This document shows positions 61,116 to 64,000 of a DNA stretch of 64,000 bases, piece after piece; position 1 is the stretch's first letter, and each line of letters begins with the position of its first letter. Origin of the DNA: Cricetomys ansorgei (taxonomy: Eukaryota > Chordata > Mammalia > Rodentia > Nesomyidae); NCBI GenBank assembly GCA_026225945.1, contig JAMJFZ010000165.1, positions 1,474,001 to 1,538,000 of the forward strand. The letters run 5' to 3'. The notes beneath the pieces were generated by a model that was given only the letters and a program-made list of their open reading frames with translations, was not told where the DNA came from and made no database searches. A program made the position numbers and the translations under genes.

Positions 61116-61504
61116 AAGCCAATAAAACAAAGACCTTTCAGGGCTGTGAACCGTTGCTAGGCTCTCAACAAAAGACCTCTCTGGTGTCTATGCTGTGAGT
61201 GGGATGTGGGGACAGGGTGGGTCTGAGGGGGCCCTCAGGCAGGAGAAGCTGGTGGCTTTGGGCGTATGTGTAAAACTAGAACTTAGAGGCAGTGACAGGT
61301 AGGAACGAGGGGGAAGGAGGCATTTCAGAATGCAGCCAGCATCTGGGGCTGTAGAGATGTCTGGGGGTCTCAAAGCATTGGCTGTGGTAGGGATAAGTCT
61401 GGGGGTCTCAGAGAACGGGGTGCAGCCACACCCACAGCCTTAGCAGCCAAGCCTGAGGGTAGGAACATCAGTAAGCGGTGGGGGTGGGGGTCAGGTCCTG
61501 TCTA

Positions 61505-62010
61505 CAACAGTTAGAAATGGTGTCTCATATATCCCAGGTTGGCCTTGAACCAAGGATGTACCTCTGATCCCCCTGCCTTCACCTCCCCGGTGCTAAGATT
61601 CCAGGTATGGACTGCCACACCTGGATTATGTGGTACTGGGACTAGAACACAGGGCTTTGTATGTGGTACTGTATACAGACTCAACAACTCAGCTCTATCC
61701 CCAGCCCCAGTCAAGTTTCTTAACTTCCCTGCATCTCAGTTTCCCCATCTTTAAAATGGGGCGAAGTTGGCTTTTCCTGAGACAAAAAAATAAAAAGAAA
61801 CAGAATGTATAATTCTTTCTTTCCAGCCTGTCTCACACTTTCTAGAAAGAAAGAAAGAATTTCTCTGGAGGCCAGAAGAGGGCGTCAGTTCCCCTGGAGC
61901 TGGAGTTACAGGCAGGTGAAAGCTACCTGATGTGGGTGTGGGAATCGAACTCCCGTCCCCAGCAGGAGCAGCAAGTACACATCACTGCCGAGCCTCCTCT
62001 CAGGCCCCTT
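61505..62010 (-). mobile_element. B1/ID and B3 remnants, reverse
   Basis: 61505-61710 carries a B1-like half followed by an ID-like half in reverse (B4 type); about 61855-62010 has gaggccagaagagggcgtca and aatcgaactcccgtccccag (B2/B3 type). Confidence 0.6.
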
Positions 62011-62689
62011 TGCACACTTGGAAGCAAATGCTGATTCGCATCCAGTTAATTCTGCCTGGGGTGGTGCCCGCAAGTCTGTGTGCCAGCAACATCCCAAGTG
62101 TGAAGGTGACTCTTAACTACCTCCAGGAGCAGCATGTTGTCACATAGAGGTAGAGGCCCCAGACTGGGGGAGGGCGCTCACCTCTTCAGTTCTTCCCACC
62201 TCTGGCCCCTTTGGGGATTTTGCTTTGACCTGACTTAGCTTCTACAGGTACGGCCCAGCTGTTCCCTCTTTCTCTCTATTGGCTGATACCAAGTGGGACT
62301 TTCTAAAAGTGAAATGTACCGGATCTGCTAGAGAAAACCAAACCAACTTGAAAATAGCTCCCAGGATGGTGAGGTTTGGGCTTACTCTGTTCAATCTAGG
62401 TCTAGATCTGCCGCGTGAGGTCCCAGCCGCTGGTAACAGAACTCAGTACCCCTGGACATGTCACTCTGCCTCGAACCTGTGGAGAACCCCACCTAAAAGC
62501 ACCCATCCCTTGGTCCTCCACCTTCTACCACCCACTCCTCCCTTCTGACTTCCCTCTTCCCTCCCAGGTAAAGGCCAGAGCCCAGCTGCTCAGGGAGTTG
62601 ACTGGGCCCATCTCCAATGGCGGCGGTGGGCCCTCCTAGTTCAGAGGATAGGACTGCCATACATAGGCACCAAAGCTGGTGCCGCCTCT

Positions 62690-62815
62690 CTGCCAGGGCT
62701 CAGGGTGGAGGTCAGAGGACAACTTTCAGGAGTTGGTTCCCTCCTTCCACCACGTGTGAGCAGGCGGTCAGATTTGGCAGCAAGCACATTTATCCTCTGA
62801 GCCATTGTGTCAGCC
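62690..62815 (-). mobile_element. B3-type SINE fragment
   Basis: gtggaggtcagaggacaact through tttatcctctgagccattgt. Confidence 0.65.
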
Positions 62816-63185
62816 ATTGTAAGTCTGTGTTAACTCGACCCTGTGTTCTGGGCTCTTCAAAAGTGATGACGTGATGGGCAGTAAAGAATTCCTTGGGCTG
62901 GCTCCATGGCCTGGGGGCATTCAGGGTGGACTTTAGGGCTAAGCTGGACCTCCACCTGGCTTCTCCTTACACCTCTAGGAATGGCCAGGAGGACCTAAGT
63001 CCCTTGTGGGGCTAGGAGGGCTAGCTCCTTCCTCCCTAAGCTCTACTTGGGGCTCCCCATCATGGAGGAGGCAGGCTCCCGCTCTCTCCCAGGATGGCGA
63101 GAAGACAGCACACCCTGCTGGCAGGTTGTGAACTTAGGATTTTAGAAAGACACCCCCCCCCCCCCCCAGCTTTTGTTATCCTGGT
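62816..63185 (+). other. Tnfrsf8: Tnfrsf8 intron 1 with a C-run
   Basis: Unique sequence; a run of 15 C at 63153-63167. Nothing else recognised. Confidence 0.7.
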
Positions 63186-63189
63186 GTCA

Positions 63190-63785
63190 TGGTTTACGCA
63201 GTCCAAGCAGGGTGACACCCTTCTAATTCCTGCTATTCAGAAGGCTGAGGCTTTAGAAACTTCCGTTCGTAGCCAGCCTAGGCTACATAGCGTGACCCTG
63301 AGCCGACAAAGCAAAGCAAAAGAAACAGCCCGCATTCTAAGTTTCCCAGTTATTCAAATATGGCCCTTTAGCGTGTACTCTTCACATTCTTTAGCAGCTT
63401 ATAATTCAGACAGTGAGGTTTGTTTGCTCAGTTAGCGGTGCTGGGGCTGAAACCCAGGGCCTCATTCATCCTAGGCAAGGACTCCATCACTGAACCGTAT
63501 CCCTGATCCTCTGCCACCCCCTCCCCCCATATCCAAATCCTTGTATTTTGAGAATAAGTCTTACCTCATCTCCACCAGGTCCCCTGGCAGGACTGGAATT
63601 TGTAATCTTCTTACCTCCGGAGTGCTGGGACTATAGGCATGGATCTTTTTTTTTTTCCTTTTGAGTCAGACAGGGTCTCAGATAGCCCACAATGGCCTTA
63701 AATTTGAGGGTGACCTTGAGCCCTGAATCCTACAGCTTCTGCCTCCTGAGTGCTGGGTTACAGTGTGAGCCAGCATGTTTGGCTC
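63190..63785. mobile_element. B1 (plus), ID-like (minus) and B1 (minus)
   Basis: B1-like 63190-63315 (gtttacgcagtccaagcagg ... gcctaggctacatagc), reverse ID-like 63425-63510 (ggggctgaaacccagggcct) and reverse B1 63640-63785 (tgagtcagacagggtctcag). Confidence 0.6.
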
Positions 63786-64000
63786 TGAACTGACATTACT
63801 ATTATTATTTATATGAGCCAGCCGACAGGAGCGCCTCGTCATAGATAGCAAGCACTCTTAATCACCCAGCCGTGTCTTCGGTATCTGTACCGACATTCAA
63901 AAATGTAAATTGTAGAAAGCCCCTTAATTTTGGCTCGTGATTCGGTGTGGATTATGGCTGATGTGCTGTCCTTTCCAGTACACTGGACATTTTAAAGATG

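Noticed and set aside
55318..64000. Second exon of Tnfrsf8
   Set aside because: I looked for a CD30 cysteine-rich repeat after a phase-0 acceptor and did not see one; it presumably lies beyond the window.

Overview
The window is genomic DNA from a muroid rodent. It is packed with rodent SINEs (B1, B2, B3, B4 and ID) on both strands. Three genes can be recognised from spliced exons; the names rest on remembered human and mouse orthologues, not on a search. There is no bacterial or viral coding layout and no CRISPR array. The species cannot be named. Lineage clues (below) point to a muroid other than Mus, plausibly a cricetid.

Layout on the + strand: (1) 1-18030 is the 3' part of Mfn2 (mitofusin 2). 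It starts in the intron before the P-loop exon and carries 15 exons (human exons 5-19), all stitching into one open frame from Thr105 to the stop, followed by about 1.8 kb of 3' UTR. (2) 18031-23500 is the Mfn2-Miip spacer. It holds an old dispersed repeat and, on the minus strand at 21880-23304, a decayed copy of Fv1, the retroviral restriction gene derived from an ERV-L gag. Mouse Fv1 sits at this same place between Miip and Mfn2. This copy lacks the mouse start codon and carries stops, frameshifts and a B1 insertion. (3) 23500-31505 is Miip: a CpG-rich promoter with CCAAT and GC boxes, an inferred non-coding exon 1, and nine coding exons giving about 380-384 residues. (4) 31506-53900 is mostly intergenic DNA of SINEs, LTR-like pieces and unassigned sequence. 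(5) 53900-55317 is the promoter and first coding exon of Tnfrsf8 (CD30), with a ~0.6 kb (CCAT)n array just upstream, as described for human CD30. (6) 55318-64000 is Tnfrsf8 intron 1.

The genes are not a functional operon. Mfn2 fuses mitochondrial outer membranes, Miip restrains cell migration and mitosis, and Tnfrsf8 is a lymphocyte receptor. Their order matches human 1p36.22. In mouse, by memory, a large KRAB zinc-finger cluster separates Miip from Tnfrsf8; it is absent here.

Most notable: the degraded Fv1 orthologue; the (CCAT)n array at the CD30 promoter; and an unusual Mfn2 intron 15 with a GC donor and an acceptor that must have moved 7 nt, costing two residues (Val-Gln), unless an assembly error added one T. 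I found no wholly new biological system.
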